A stretch of DNA of 64,000 bases from assembly GCA_025997955.1 (NCBI GenBank), contig BNVH01000008.1, positions 5,432 to 69,431 of the forward strand, given 5' to 3'. Shown here piece after piece: positions 17,579 through 26,818 of this stretch; position 1 is the first letter of the stretch, and every line of letters starts with the position of its first letter. The position numbers and the translations under genes were made by a program. Source of the DNA: Synergistales bacterium. Its GTDB lineage: Bacteria; Synergistota; Synergistia; Synergistales; Aminobacteriaceae. The notes beneath the pieces are model-generated. The model was not told where the DNA came from. It saw only the letters and a list, made by a program, of their open reading frames with translations, and did no database searches.

Positions 17579-18900
17579 TGGAGGATACGGAGCTTTTTTC
17601 TGTAGTCGAACAGGAGCTCGAAAAGTTACAGCTTGTCAAAATAAACGGACGCGTTGTGCAGGTTGTGGGTCTCGTGGCGGAGTCGCAGGGGCCTGACGTA
17701 AGAGTCGGGGACCTTTGCAGAATTTGTTTCCGTGACGGATCTCACGGCCTCAATGCTGAAGTGGTCGGTTTTCGCGGCGATAGAGTGCTTTTGATGCCGC
17801 TTGGCGACCTCAGGGAAGTTGGGCCTGGCAGCGATGTTCTTTCTATGGATCACCCCTTGGGAGTAGCCGTCGGCGACGGTCTTTTGGGGCGGATTTTGGA
17901 CGGCCTCGGAGAGCCCCTTGACGACAAGGGGCCGCTTATGACCACGGACTTTTACCCCCTGCACGCAGAGCCGCCTCACCCATTGCGCCGCAAAATGGTA
18001 GACACTCCTCTTTCGGTGGGCGTGAAGGTTATAGACGGCCTGCTGACGCTCGGAACTGGGCAGAGAATCGGGATATTCGCCGGCTCGGGCGTCGGCAAAA
18101 GCACATTGCTCGGCATGATGGCGCGTTACACAACGGCGGATGTAAATGTCATATCATTGGTTGGTGAGCGCGGGCGTGAGGTGCGGGAGTTTATAGAGCG
18201 CGACTTGGGGCCGGAGGGGCTTGCGCGGTCCGTCATTATCATAGCCACATCGGACCAGCCGCCCCTTATACGTCTCAAGGCGGCTCTCACAGCTACGGCC
18301 GTAGCCGAGTTCTTTCGGGATGAGGGCAAAAACGTTCTTCTTATGATGGACTCCATCACCCGCGTTGCGAGGGCGCAGCGCGAAATCGGTTTGGCCATAG
18401 GCGAACCTCCGACCACTCGCGGTTACACGCCGTCGGTGTTTGAAATGCTGCCGCAGATACTCGAACGCGCTGGCGCGGGCATCGTGGGAAGCATAACGGG
18501 CGTTTACACGGTTCTTGTTGAAGGTGATGACATGAACGAGCCGGTGGCGGATACGGTGAGGGGTGTTTTGGACGGACACATAGTTCTGTCAAGACGCATA
18601 GCATCGAGAAATTTCTATCCGTCCGTGAGTGTATTGGAGAGCGTAAGCCGCGTCATGCCGGCTATAGTGTCACCCGAACACATGGCGGCGGCCGGGCGTG
18701 TGCGGGACCTCTTAGCTACTTACGCCGAGTCTGAGGATCTCATCAATATCGGGGCGTACAAAACCGGGGCAAATGAGCGAGTGGACTGGGCATTGACGCA
18801 CCTCGAGGCGGTACGGTCCTTTATGTTGCAGAAAGTCCAAGAGACATCTTCATACGAGGAAACCGTGGAGCAAATTGTCAAGCTCGCGCCGGAAAAATAA
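17578..18900 (+). CDS. fliI: Flagellum-specific export ATPase FliI
   Basis: This 440-residue ATPase, related to the F1 beta subunit, energises export of flagellar subunits. The Walker A loop AGSGVGKST is at residues 168-176, GERGREVREFIERDL follows at about residue 197, and Walker B is in NVLLMMDSITR at about residue 250. Length and domain order match the family. It starts on the last base of fliH, indicating tight coupling. Confidence 0.97.
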   Translation: MEDTELFSVVEQELEKLQLVKINGRVVQVVGLVAESQGPDVRVGDLCRICFRDGSHGLNAEVVGFRGDRVLLMPLGDLREVGPGSDVLSMDHPLGVAVGDGLLGRILDGLGEPLDDKGPLMTTDFYPLHAEPPHPLRRKMVDTPLSVGVKVIDGLLTLGTGQRIGIFAGSGVGKSTLLGMMARYTTADVNVISLVGERGREVREFIERDLGPEGLARSVIIIATSDQPPLIRLKAALTATAVAEFFRDEGKNVLLMMDSITRVARAQREIGLAIGEPPTTRGYTPSVFEMLPQILERAGAGIVGSITGVYTVLVEGDDMNEPVADTVRGVLDGHIVLSRRIASRNFYPSVSVLESVSRVMPAIVSPEHMAAAGRVRDLLATYAESEDLINIGAYKTGANERVDWALTHLEAVRSFMLQKVQETSSYEETVEQIVKLAPEK

Positions 18901-19026
18901 GTTTCTGGTTAAAAGTTTTTTAATTTTGCGCAATTTTCTATAAAATGGTTGTATAATCTGGTATAGTAGCGTGAGTAATATGACGTAGTTATTAAAACCT
19001 GTTTTTTTGGAGGACATAAATCAAAA

Positions 19027-19506
19027 ATGCAGCAGCGTATCCAGAGATTCAGCCGTATATTGAAACTCAGAGAAAATGATCGCCAGACGGAACGTATAAC
19101 TTTGGCGGAGGAGCTTAGGGAAGAAGACGCCGTTTTGCGTAGGTTGGAGTCTTTGGGGAATGAGAAATCCAGAGCTCTTGATGATTTTAGAAGCAGCGGA
19201 GAACAGACGCTTTCGCGGCAGGAGATATGGTTTCAGAGGCAGACTATCGAGGTAATCGACAAGCATATTGATAAGAGCAAGATTCAATTCAACGACGTGC
19301 AGCACAGGATAGTCGAGACCGAGGAGCGTCTTATTGAGCGCCACCGCGATGTGCGTATGATGGAGGGCTATGTCGACCGTCTAAAAACCGACGCGGTAAA
19401 GGTCGTTCTTGACGCCGAGCAGTCGGAGTTGGATGACATTGCCGTTATACGTTATGCGCGCCTCTCGTCTAACCCGTTTTCGTCCTCGCCGTCGCGCGGA
19501 AAGTAA
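19027..19506 (+). CDS. fliJ: Flagellar export protein FliJ
   Basis: This 159-residue all-helical, highly charged coiled-coil protein lies directly after fliI, the standard position of fliJ, whose product is the stalk-like chaperone of the FliI ring. The 125-base gap after fliI is AT-rich and contains TATAAT-like sequence at 18952-18957, so an internal promoter is possible. The ribosome site (GGAGG) lies 12-15 bases before the ATG. The last 15 residues are Ser/Pro-rich and disordered. Confidence 0.85.
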   Translation: MQQRIQRFSRILKLRENDRQTERITLAEELREEDAVLRRLESLGNEKSRALDDFRSSGEQTLSRQEIWFQRQTIEVIDKHIDKSKIQFNDVQHRIVETEERLIERHRDVRMMEGYVDRLKTDAVKVVLDAEQSELDDIAVIRYARLSSNPFSSSPSRGK

Positions 19507-19526
19507 AAATTAGCCAGAAATGCCGT

Positions 19527-19565
19527 GCCGCTTGGTAATCGCTTCTATGCGATTATCGAAGCGGC
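19527..19565 (+). other. Two-tier stem-loop after fliJ
   Basis: An outer stem (GCCGCTT with AAGCGGC) and an inner stem (TAATCGC with GCGATTA) form a long hairpin, followed by GTTTGTTT. It could act as a partial terminator or processing site between fliJ and the transglycosylase gene. The next ribosome site (AAGGAGG) begins nine bases later. Confidence 0.55.
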
Positions 19566-19587
19566 GTTTGTTTAAGGAGGTATTTTA

Positions 19588-20154
19588 ATGATCCCTGATA
19601 TGACAAGCATCAACAAAGTTATTGACCGTATGGAAGAATTAGCCCGGAAGTGCAACCCGGAGCTTTCGGGTTCCAATTCTTCTGGGGCTCTGAAGGAGCG
19701 TTTTGTGGATGTTTTAGATGAAAAGCAAAACAGAAAAGCCGCCAGAGGCAGAACGAACGCGCAAAGTTCAATCGAAGAGATGAGGCAGATAGCGTCCCGC
19801 TATGCCGATGAGTATAATATAGATGAAGAACTTGTCAGGGCGCTCATTCAGGTCGAGTCAGGATGGAAGCCGGACGCCGTATCGACAAAGGGCGCGCGCG
19901 GCCTTATGCAGCTCATGCCTCGCACCGCGTCTACGCTTGGAGTAGAAGATTCGTTCGATCCCGAAGAAAATATCGAGGGCGGGGTAAAATATCTGTCACA
20001 ATTGACCGATAAATATAAGGGGGATATAGAAAAGGCGTTAGCGGCCTACAACGCCGGGCCGACCAGAATAGATTCGGGCGCTATGCCAAAAGAGACATCG
20101 CGTTATGTTAAGAATGTAATGTCCTTGTATCACCGTTATCGGGAGGAAGAATAA
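19588..20154 (+). CDS. Lytic transglycosylase (SLT domain), flagellar operon-linked
   Basis: This 188-residue protein has a C-terminal SLT lysozyme-like domain (residues about 70-185). The catalytic glutamate is in VRALIQVESGW, followed by the typical GARGLMQLMPRTA and LAAYNAGPTR segments. No signal peptide is visible; the polar N-terminus suggests export by the flagellar route, as for FlgJ-type enzymes (inferred). It probably opens peptidoglycan for rod passage. It ends immediately before the next gene. Confidence 0.88.
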   Translation: MIPDMTSINKVIDRMEELARKCNPELSGSNSSGALKERFVDVLDEKQNRKAARGRTNAQSSIEEMRQIASRYADEYNIDEELVRALIQVESGWKPDAVSTKGARGLMQLMPRTASTLGVEDSFDPEENIEGGVKYLSQLTDKYKGDIEKALAAYNAGPTRIDSGAMPKETSRYVKNVMSLYHRYREEE

Positions 20155-20817
20155 ATGGCCGAGGAACGCAACAGAAGAGACGCGGATGAACAGCAGGAAT
20201 CAAGACCGGTAGCGCCCAAAAAACAGAAAAAACGCGGAAAGGCTGGAGTTTTTTTTCTGTCGCTCTTGCTTGCCATAGGCGCCGCGTCCGGATTGCATTT
20301 TAGCGGCATGTGGGACGGTCGTCCCTTTCTTTGGGAGTTTTTGCCAAAAATCCCCTATGTCGGCAAAAACCTTTCCGGTTTTTTAAAAGTGCCTGAACAG
20401 TACACTTTGACGGCGGCGGATAGGCGCGCCTTTGAGCTTACAGAATGGCAAAAACGTCTTGATGAGCGTGAAAAAGGCCTGACAAACAGAGAATCAGAGG
20501 TCAATACCATATCTGGCGACCTCAACACGAGAGCGTCCCGCCTGTCGCAGCAAGAGGAGCGGGCAAGACAGAATCCGACCCAGAGGTCAAACGCCGCGGA
20601 GCCTGACAGCGCGGAAAGAAAGCTGATAGACCAGGTGGCCAAGACATATCAGGACATGTCAGCGCGAAACGCGGCTCAGATAATTGAGCAAGTGTCAGAG
20701 CCTTTGGCCGTTGAGCTTTTACAAAAACTTCCCGTGGACGCCCGCGGTTCTATCCTGGGAAAGATGGAGCCCAGAAAAGCCGCCCGGCTGACGGAGCTTA
20801 TGGCCGGACGCCCTTAA
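20155..20817 (+). CDS. MotE/FlbB-like flagellar membrane protein
   Basis: This 220-residue protein has a basic cytoplasmic N-terminus and one transmembrane helix (GVFFLSLLLAIGAASGLHF, residues about 31-49). A coiled coil follows at residues about 95-150. The C-terminal domain is related to the MgtE N-domain (SARNAAQIIEQVSEPLAVEL and ARGSILGKMEPRKAARLTEL). This layout and its position before fliK match the MotE/FlbB or YlxF group, which stabilises or scaffolds the stator. It follows the transglycosylase without a gap. Confidence 0.8.
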   Translation: MAEERNRRDADEQQESRPVAPKKQKKRGKAGVFFLSLLLAIGAASGLHFSGMWDGRPFLWEFLPKIPYVGKNLSGFLKVPEQYTLTAADRRAFELTEWQKRLDEREKGLTNRESEVNTISGDLNTRASRLSQQEERARQNPTQRSNAAEPDSAERKLIDQVAKTYQDMSARNAAQIIEQVSEPLAVELLQKLPVDARGSILGKMEPRKAARLTELMAGRP

Positions 20818-20862
20818 TATAGTTTTTAATATAGCAAGCGAGAGAGTTAGAGGTGGGGCTTA

Positions 20863-22614
20863 ATGCAAGACATGTTTCCTTTTCTGGTGACGGTTTCCGG
20901 CAGCGCTTCGGTCAACGCGAAAGCAAAGAAGTCGGACACTGGCAAATTTGACGCCAAAAAGTCCGAGATCAAGAAGTTTGACGCCAAGAAGTCAAGCGCC
21001 AAAGACAGCGATGTCAGCCGCTATGACGCGAGAAACACGGATAAAAGCGAGCGTCGGCCGTTTGAGTCTGTTTTGAATCAGGTAGGGCTCGCCAAGACCG
21101 AGAAAGCCGCGCGTCAAGAGAAGGCGTCGCCTTTAGATAACCCTTCTACCGCGCCGCTTGGCGACGATAGCTCAAAGTTTAGCGCGTCCGCGTCCGAAAA
21201 TTCAAATATAACGGATATATCGAACGCGATTGTCGCTTTCCTGTTCCCTCAGTCATCGGGGCTTGACGAAGGTATTGATTTAGCCGCTCTTTCCACTCAG
21301 GTGATAGGAGCTATGGAGGAGTTTTTGGCGGAACATCCGGAGCTTTCAAAGATAGCGTCCGATATTGGGCAGCAAAATATTGAGATGGGCGATGGCAACT
21401 TTGACATAGCTCGCCTCAAGTCCGCCCTTGAAGCGATGAAAAATCGCTATTCGGAGTACATGGCGAGTAGCTCGGATAGCGCTCCCGGCTCGCGTCTCAT
21501 AGGTAGCGCCGCGCTTGCCGGCCTTACGGCGTCTTTCCTCAAAAAACTCCAAAGCTCAATAAATCAAAAACAAGCGCAGTCTGAGCCGTCTGAAATTCCG
21601 ACAGATGGTTTGACCGGCGAGTCTTTGCCCGGCGAGGGTGAACTTGCCCTAAATCCGCTTCTCACCGAAACAGATAAAAATGTTTCGCCCGCCGACGGCG
21701 AGGTGGAAGATCTCGCCGCCCAAATGCAGTTAGTGTCGCGTCTTTCGGCCTATCTGAAAAACAATCTCGCTGACGTCAAGGCGTCTCAGACGGAAAAGAC
21801 AGGAAAATTATCCTCTTTCGACGCCCGCGTTGCCGCCCTTAATGACTCTGAGATTTTTAACGCTCAGACCGCCGTGTCTGCCGTGCAAAGCGCAGGTCAG
21901 GGCGAGACGAACGCTTCCGGTTCAAATTCACAAAACTCGGCGTCGGAACGCGACGCCGAGGCGCCTCTCGTCGCGCCGCCTGATCAGCAAGGCTCCCAAA
22001 AAGAAACTTTGTCATCCGAGCTCAAAGATAAATCGAAGGGCTACGAAGACGCCGCGCTCAAAGCGTCCGAAGATGACGCCGGCAGCGCTCCGCGCACACA
22101 GGCGCGGCACGATAGCGGCGTGAACTTCGAGCAGTTTATGAACGGCGTGGCGCGCAGAACGGATAACGCCGCCCCCGCTCCCATGGAGCTTTCGCACGGG
22201 ACCCCCTTATCTCAAAACGAGACGCTTCGCGATGGCATAGAAAACGTGGTGCGCTTTGCCCGAGTGAGCGGAGAGCAGAAAGCGTCCATGATAATCGACC
22301 CGCCGGCGTTGGGGCGCATAGTGGTGGAATTGAGCGCTACCGCCACTGGTTTGGAAGCTTCTATTAAAGTTAGCAGTGAACAAGTCCGACAATTAATACA
22401 GGAGGAGTTGTCGCAGCTTCGAAATTCTTTGGCTCAACAGGGCGTGGACTTGACGCAGTTCTCGGTCGACGTTCAGCAGGACGACAGCCGAAGAGACCGC
22501 AACGACGGGCAGCAAGGCGGCAGGACGCGTACCTTTGCGGCAGACGACGAGCAAGACGAAGAAGCGAGCTTCCGAGTTGATTTAGATCAGGGCCTTTTAT
22601 ATTGGGTAGCCTGA
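20863..22614 (+). CDS. fliK: Flagellar hook-length control protein FliK
   Basis: This 583-residue protein has a long, disordered, Ser/Ala/Asp-rich N-terminal region. The C-terminal hook-length control domain (residues about 455-545) contains the hallmark ASMIIDPPALGRIVVELSA, the LGxxxVxl segment. The family acts as an internal ruler and substrate-specificity switch. Residues about 18-60 hold imperfect repeats of a K(K/S)xxxxKFDAK unit, probably from local duplication. It lies before flgD, as expected. Confidence 0.9.
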   Translation: MQDMFPFLVTVSGSASVNAKAKKSDTGKFDAKKSEIKKFDAKKSSAKDSDVSRYDARNTDKSERRPFESVLNQVGLAKTEKAARQEKASPLDNPSTAPLGDDSSKFSASASENSNITDISNAIVAFLFPQSSGLDEGIDLAALSTQVIGAMEEFLAEHPELSKIASDIGQQNIEMGDGNFDIARLKSALEAMKNRYSEYMASSSDSAPGSRLIGSAALAGLTASFLKKLQSSINQKQAQSEPSEIPTDGLTGESLPGEGELALNPLLTETDKNVSPADGEVEDLAAQMQLVSRLSAYLKNNLADVKASQTEKTGKLSSFDARVAALNDSEIFNAQTAVSAVQSAGQGETNASGSNSQNSASERDAEAPLVAPPDQQGSQKETLSSELKDKSKGYEDAALKASEDDAGSAPRTQARHDSGVNFEQFMNGVARRTDNAAPAPMELSHGTPLSQNETLRDGIENVVRFARVSGEQKASMIIDPPALGRIVVELSATATGLEASIKVSSEQVRQLIQEELSQLRNSLAQQGVDLTQFSVDVQQDDSRRDRNDGQQGGRTRTFAADDEQDEEASFRVDLDQGLLYWVA

Positions 22615-22653
22615 CGATAAAATAGATTTATGGTCAAGAAGGAGGTTTTTTAA

Positions 22654-23100
22654 GTGCCCAATGTAAACGGAGTAAGCGGAATTTCTTCCAAACAGCTTGA
22701 GAGCGCTTCCAAGACTGTTTCAAAAGAGCTTGATAAAGACGCGTTTTTGAAACTTCTCATAGCGGAGCTTTCCAACCAGGATCCTATGGACCCGATGAAA
22801 GACCGCGAATTTATCGCTCAGATGGCTCAGTTCAGCTCACTTGAGCAGATGACCAACATGGCGAGGGCCTTTGAGGGCGTCTCTGACATGCAGGCGTACT
22901 CGGCCGTGAGTTATGTCGGCAAGGTTGTGGCTTTCCAGTTCGAGGGCGCGGACGGCGTGAAGACGCCTGTAGCCGACGTGGTGGTGGCCGTGTGGTACGA
23001 CGCCAATGAAGGCGTTATTTTAGAGACGTCGGGCTACGGAGACGTTCCCCTGAAGCAAATTGAGGGCGTCACGGATACTTTGCCGGGGACCGGAGCGTAA
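22654..23100 (+). CDS. flgD: Flagellar hook assembly (capping) protein FlgD
   Basis: This 148-residue protein starts at GTG 22654 behind AAGGAGG. The N-terminal export and cap region contains DAFLKLLIAELSNQDPMDPM and FIAQMAQFSSLEQMTNMARA, both diagnostic. It is a short FlgD consisting of the conserved N-terminal part plus a small beta domain, a length seen in Gram-positive-type operons. The next gene in most operons is flgE. Here an Rpn gene and its spare tail, about 1.1 kb, intervene. Confidence 0.92.
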   Translation: MPNVNGVSGISSKQLESASKTVSKELDKDAFLKLLIAELSNQDPMDPMKDREFIAQMAQFSSLEQMTNMARAFEGVSDMQAYSAVSYVGKVVAFQFEGADGVKTPVADVVVAVWYDANEGVILETSGYGDVPLKQIEGVTDTLPGTGA

Positions 23101-23109
23101 ACAAGGCTT

Positions 23110-24009
23110 TTGAGCAAAACAGAGCGCTTCGACTACGACGGGTTCTGGAAAGAACTTATCCTGAGATTTTTTTATTCTTTGCTGAATAGGACATTGCCTG
23201 AGCTCTACGCGGACGCCGATACAACAAAGCCTCCGCGACCTATGGATAAAGAATTCACGGATTTGTTGAGTACGTCGAAGCCTGGGGTCAGGAAGAGTCC
23301 GCACTTCGCGGATTATCTTCTTGAGGTTCCCCTTAAAAGTGGAGACACCGCTTGTGTGCTCTTGCATATAGAGATTCAGGGGCGTAGCGGAGGCAATATA
23401 GCCGCGAGGATGTATCACTATAACTGCCTCATATACGCTCATTACAAGAAAAACCCTGTTGCCTTGGCTATTGTCACGGATAAGCGTCCAGCTAAGGAAA
23501 AGAGGTTTTACAAAAGCGCTTTATACGGGACAAATACTCTGTACGAATACAGAACCGTTGCGTTGTTGGAGTTGGATAACGACGAGCTTTTGTCAAGTGA
23601 CAACCCTATAGATATCGTTCTGTACGCGGCGAAGAGCGCTTATTATTGCAAAGAGGAGCTTCAGAAGTTCCATTACCTCAAGGAGATTTCCGATATACTC
23701 GATAAACGAGGCTGGAGCAGAGACGATAAGCGGGATCTGTTGCTTTTTGTGGACTGGATAGTCAATATAAAGGATGAGTATCTTGTCAAGCAGTTTAGAG
23801 AGTATCGGGCTCGAAAGGAGGAGGCAAGAGGCGATATGAAAATAACTCATATTACGGCGCTTGGGCGGTCTTTTATCAATGACGGAATTAATGAAGAAAA
23901 GCGTAATGTCGCGCAAAAAATGCTTGCTCGTCAGATGCCGATTGATGACATTGTCGACCTCACCGAACTCTCGAAGGACGAAATCCAGGCTTTGGTAACA
24001 CAGAGTTAG
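23110..24009 (+). CDS. Rpn-family recombination-promoting nuclease / toxin (copy A)
   Basis: This 299-residue PD-(D/E)XK-type protein is a putative DNase; members of the family have been described as phage-defence toxins. The core shows HFADYLLEVPL and then LLHIEIQGRSGG, the ExQ active-site strand. YHYNCLIYAHYKKNPVALAI is typical of the fold. The start is TTG 23110 with AAGG upstream. The last 57 residues form the variable helical tail that is also encoded as a separate internal frame. The gene is wedged between flgD and flgE, with no transposase next to it. It belongs to a different subfamily from the two later copies. Confidence 0.8.
   Translation: MSKTERFDYDGFWKELILRFFYSLLNRTLPELYADADTTKPPRPMDKEFTDLLSTSKPGVRKSPHFADYLLEVPLKSGDTACVLLHIEIQGRSGGNIAARMYHYNCLIYAHYKKNPVALAIVTDKRPAKEKRFYKSALYGTNTLYEYRTVALLELDNDELLSSDNPIDIVLYAAKSAYYCKEELQKFHYLKEISDILDKRGWSRDDKRDLLLFVDWIVNIKDEYLVKQFREYRARKEEARGDMKITHITALGRSFINDGINEEKRNVAQKMLARQMPIDDIVDLTELSKDEIQALVTQS
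23836..24009 (+). CDS. Internal start of Rpn copy A: predicted intragenic antitoxin
   Basis: An in-frame ATG at 23836 is preceded by purine-rich ribosome sites: AAAGGAGGAGG at 23814-23824 and AGAGG at 23827-23831. Translation from here gives a 57-residue protein (MKITHITALGRSFINDGINE onward). Separate translation of C-terminal tails as inhibitors of the full-length toxin has been reported for Rpn proteins. The matching free-standing copy at 24030 keeps the same ribosome site and ATG, which supports real use of this start. Confidence 0.5.
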   Translation: MKITHITALGRSFINDGINEEKRNVAQKMLARQMPIDDIVDLTELSKDEIQALVTQS

Positions 24010-24029
24010 CGAGAGAGGCAAGAGGCGAT

Positions 24030-24191
24030 ATGAAAATAACTCATATTACGGCGCTTGGGCGGTCTTTTATCAAAGATGGAAAACTTGAAGTCGCGCAAGA
24101 GTTGCTTGCTTTCCAGATGCCGATTGATGACATTGTCAAAGTCACTAAACTCTCGAAGGAGGAAATCCAAGCTTTGGCGGCACAGAGTTGA
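24030..24191 (+). CDS. Free-standing copy of the Rpn copy A tail (53 residues)
   Basis: Twenty bases after the Rpn stop, the segment GAGGCAAGAGGCGATATG recurs with a 53-residue frame beginning MKITHITALGRSFIKDGKLE. It parallels the last 57 residues of the upstream toxin, with a four-residue deletion and about ten substitutions, and ends in AAQS instead of VTQS. The frame is intact. It looks like a duplicated antitoxin or spare tail cassette. The divergence is mostly conservative, which suggests that it is still under selection; this is inferred. Confidence 0.55.
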   Translation: MKITHITALGRSFIKDGKLEVAQELLAFQMPIDDIVKVTKLSKEEIQALAAQS

Positions 24192-24313
24192 AATTTACAA
24201 AAGTCAAATATTTATACGGCCTCAAGGAGTGGGGACGTGCGGACATGAGGATCGATATTTTAGGCAAGATTCTGTTAAGCAGTCCCCATTGAGGGCGGGA
24301 GGAGTTAATACAA

Positions 24314-26410
24314 ATGTTAAGATCGCTTATGACAGCGGTTACGGGCGTGAAAGCGCACCAGACGCTCTTAGATGTTACGGGCAACAACATCGCCAACGTC
24401 AACACAACTGGTTTCAAAAGAGACTTTACGATTTTTCAGGATATTTTCTATCAGACGACCAAGGCATCATCAGCCCCCGGCGATAATTTGGGCGGTATAA
24501 ACGCCGCGCAGGTCGGCCTTGGTGTGAGAGTAGGCGCCATAGAGACAATTCAGACTCAGGGCGCCGCTCAGTACACTGGCGGCAAATCTGACATGATGAT
24601 CTCGGGCGAGGGTTTCTTCGTCCTCAACGACCAAAACGGCGGTCGAATCTACAGCCGCGCCGGCAACTTCGTCTTGGACTCCGGCAACTTATCTGATGGC
24701 GGCCAAAGCACGCTTGTCCACTCCGGCACGGGTTATACAGTGCAGGGCTACAAGATGGAGCGTGACCCCTCGAACCCCTTGAACTTCACAAAAGCCGCTG
24801 ACCTCAGTAACATCGAAATTCCGATAGGCCAAAAATTAGACGCGCGCGCCACAACGGTCGTCGGCTATAGGTGTAACCTTGACAGCCGCATGGGGCCGTA
24901 TCTGCCTAATGGCTTCGCTGATATCGAATTTACAGAAGAGTTTAAAGCCGGTGGCGGAGAACCTGCCACAATAAAGATTGATGGCATAAAGTATGAGACT
25001 ACGTTTAAAACAACTGGTTTGACCGGTGGGGCTACGGCTAATGACTATCTGACTATCACATTTGATTCTGGCTCCGGCAAATCGGCACTTGTCTTAGGTA
25101 TGTCGGGCATTAATAATGGCATGCCCGAATTGGAGGTTGTGAGTGCTGGAGTAGTACCTGGAGGAGTAGTACCTGGAGGAGCATTTTATTTGCCCGGACC
25201 TCCTCCTGTAGGCGTGACGGCCAGTTATGACAACAGTACCGGCAGGTTGAAGTTAACTTCGACTGCCGTTGGTAATACTGGTGTGACGCTTTGGGAAACA
25301 AACCTTCAAGAGAGTATGTCGTATTCTTCTATTCAATTTACCGCAGGTGGTACTGACTTTAAGTTTTTAGCGGAGTTCGATGAGAGAAGTATAGGCCGTG
25401 ATGGTACTCCTACGACGCTTACTTTGTGGTATCCGGCGGCAGGGACGACCGGGGCGATGATGAAAGCGACGGCTACGGTCTCGTTCAAATCTGATGGTAC
25501 GTTTGATACAGTGTCTGATATAACTCCAGCCACTGGTATGTTACCTGTTCCACTTAACAGTCCTAATAACTTTCAGATTGTTCCAACGGAAGATGGTACT
25601 GGATTGGAATTTCGGGTTGCCAAAGATTTACAAAACATCATTGTCCCGATTCCAAATTATACTATTGCCGGTACGATTACTCAGGGTGGATTTCATCAGA
25701 CCAAGCTCACGGTTTACGATTGCCAAGGTTTTCCATATACTCTGGAACTTCAGTTCAAGAAAATCACGGCAAATCGTTGGCGCTGGGAGGCGTTCTTCCC
25801 CGATTATCCGCAACTTGCGCCTACAACCAACGACGGCAAGTATTCCGGTGAGCTCACGTTTGACGCCAGTTGTCACTTAGTCGATCCGTCGCCTGTTAAT
25901 ATCTATGTGCCGTTCAGCCTGTTGGGGCGAGAAGACGGCAACATTAAGCTTGATTTCAGCGGAGAGACTTTCGGGCTTGACCCAATAGACGGCGTAACGC
26001 AGTTTGCCTCGGCCACGACGACCAAAGGATTTTATCAGGATGGTTACACGATGGGTGTGCTTCAAGACTATAGCGTCAGCAAGGACGGCACGATAACGGG
26101 TGTCTATACCAACGGTGTAAAAGAGCCTCTCTACCGCGTGGCCTTGGCGCAGTTCGCCAACCCGCAGGGCCTAGAGAAGATAGGCGAAACGATGTTCAAG
26201 GAGGGCATAAACTCCGGACTCGCCAACATCGACGCCGCGCTTGACAACGGCAAGGGAGCTATTGAAAGCGGCGCTCTTGAAATGTCGAATGTTGACCTCA
26301 CCGAGGAGTTTACGCGCCTGATCATAGCTCAGCGCGGCTTCCAGGCAAACACCCGCGTCATTACCACCAGCGACCAGATACTTGAAGAGGTCGTGAACTT
26401 GAAGCGGTAA
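24314..26410 (+). CDS. flgE: Flagellar hook protein FlgE
   Basis: This 698-residue hook subunit has a conserved N-terminus (MLRSLMTAVTGVKAHQTLLD, then NNIANVNTTGFK). Mid-domain segments such as GEGFFVLND are present. The C-terminal helix is SNVDLTEEFTRLIIAQRGFQ with TSDQILEEVVNLKR. It is longer than many FlgE proteins because of surface domains, including a short tandem VVPGG repeat (about residues 283-291). GGGAGGAG precedes the ATG. The 3' end (26321-26410) is repeated, in decayed form, at 27155 and 28317. No flbD, fliL or fliM follows. Confidence 0.94.
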   Translation: MLRSLMTAVTGVKAHQTLLDVTGNNIANVNTTGFKRDFTIFQDIFYQTTKASSAPGDNLGGINAAQVGLGVRVGAIETIQTQGAAQYTGGKSDMMISGEGFFVLNDQNGGRIYSRAGNFVLDSGNLSDGGQSTLVHSGTGYTVQGYKMERDPSNPLNFTKAADLSNIEIPIGQKLDARATTVVGYRCNLDSRMGPYLPNGFADIEFTEEFKAGGGEPATIKIDGIKYETTFKTTGLTGGATANDYLTITFDSGSGKSALVLGMSGINNGMPELEVVSAGVVPGGVVPGGAFYLPGPPPVGVTASYDNSTGRLKLTSTAVGNTGVTLWETNLQESMSYSSIQFTAGGTDFKFLAEFDERSIGRDGTPTTLTLWYPAAGTTGAMMKATATVSFKSDGTFDTVSDITPATGMLPVPLNSPNNFQIVPTEDGTGLEFRVAKDLQNIIVPIPNYTIAGTITQGGFHQTKLTVYDCQGFPYTLELQFKKITANRWRWEAFFPDYPQLAPTTNDGKYSGELTFDASCHLVDPSPVNIYVPFSLLGREDGNIKLDFSGETFGLDPIDGVTQFASATTTKGFYQDGYTMGVLQDYSVSKDGTITGVYTNGVKEPLYRVALAQFANPQGLEKIGETMFKEGINSGLANIDAALDNGKGAIESGALEMSNVDLTEEFTRLIIAQRGFQANTRVITTSDQILEEVVNLKR

Positions 26411-26446
26411 ATGAGATTTCAGAGATTCTGAACGGATAAATTTGTG

Positions 26447-26480
26447 GAGGGGCGGGCTTGAGGGCTCGCCCTCTATTGTT
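26447..26480 (+). terminator. Terminator-like hairpin after flgE
   Basis: GGCGGGC and GCTCGCC form a stem with one mismatch and a TTGAGG loop, flanked by GAGG/CTC pairs and followed by TATTGTTGCTT. It lies 40 bases after the flgE stop and before the convergent toxin gene. It could end the flagellar transcript. Confidence 0.5.
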
Positions 26481-26482
26481 GC

Positions 26483-26818
26483 TTATTCGGTATGTGCAGT
26501 GTTATTCTTCAAAATATTGATCCAGTCACGGCGCCCGTAGAGAAAGCGAAGCACCACAACACTTTTACTTGCTTCACTAACTACATAAAAGACGAGGTAA
26601 TTACGGACAGGGAAGTGGCGGACGCCGTTACCTGCGAGGTAATCATCACGAACTAGCGGATACAGAAAAGACGATTCAGACAAAGAGAGAATATGTTCCT
26701 CAGCATCATCAATTAAGCGATTTGCAGCGTTAGGGTTTTTGAGTTCGTTCGCGATATACTCCGCAACATGCCGCATGTCACGTTTGACCAATCCGGTTAG
26801 TTTGACTTGATAATTCAT
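26483..26818 (-). CDS. RelE/ParE-family toxin
   Basis: This 111-residue protein has the RelE/ParE fold pattern. The N-terminal helix pair is LVKRDMRHVAEYIANELKNP. VRHFPVRNYLVFYVV and VVLRFLYGRRDWINIL are the C-terminal strands. RelE members cut mRNA on the ribosome and ParE members poison gyrase; the sequence alone does not separate the two, although the ending resembles ParE/RelE type II toxins. It overlaps its antitoxin by four bases (ATGA) and is transcribed after it. The pair lies between flgE and the first decayed copy of the flgE 3' end. Confidence 0.85.
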   Translation of the reverse strand: MNYQVKLTGLVKRDMRHVAEYIANELKNPNAANRLIDDAEEHILSLSESSFLYPLVRDDYLAGNGVRHFPVRNYLVFYVVSEASKSVVVLRFLYGRRDWINILKNNTAHTE

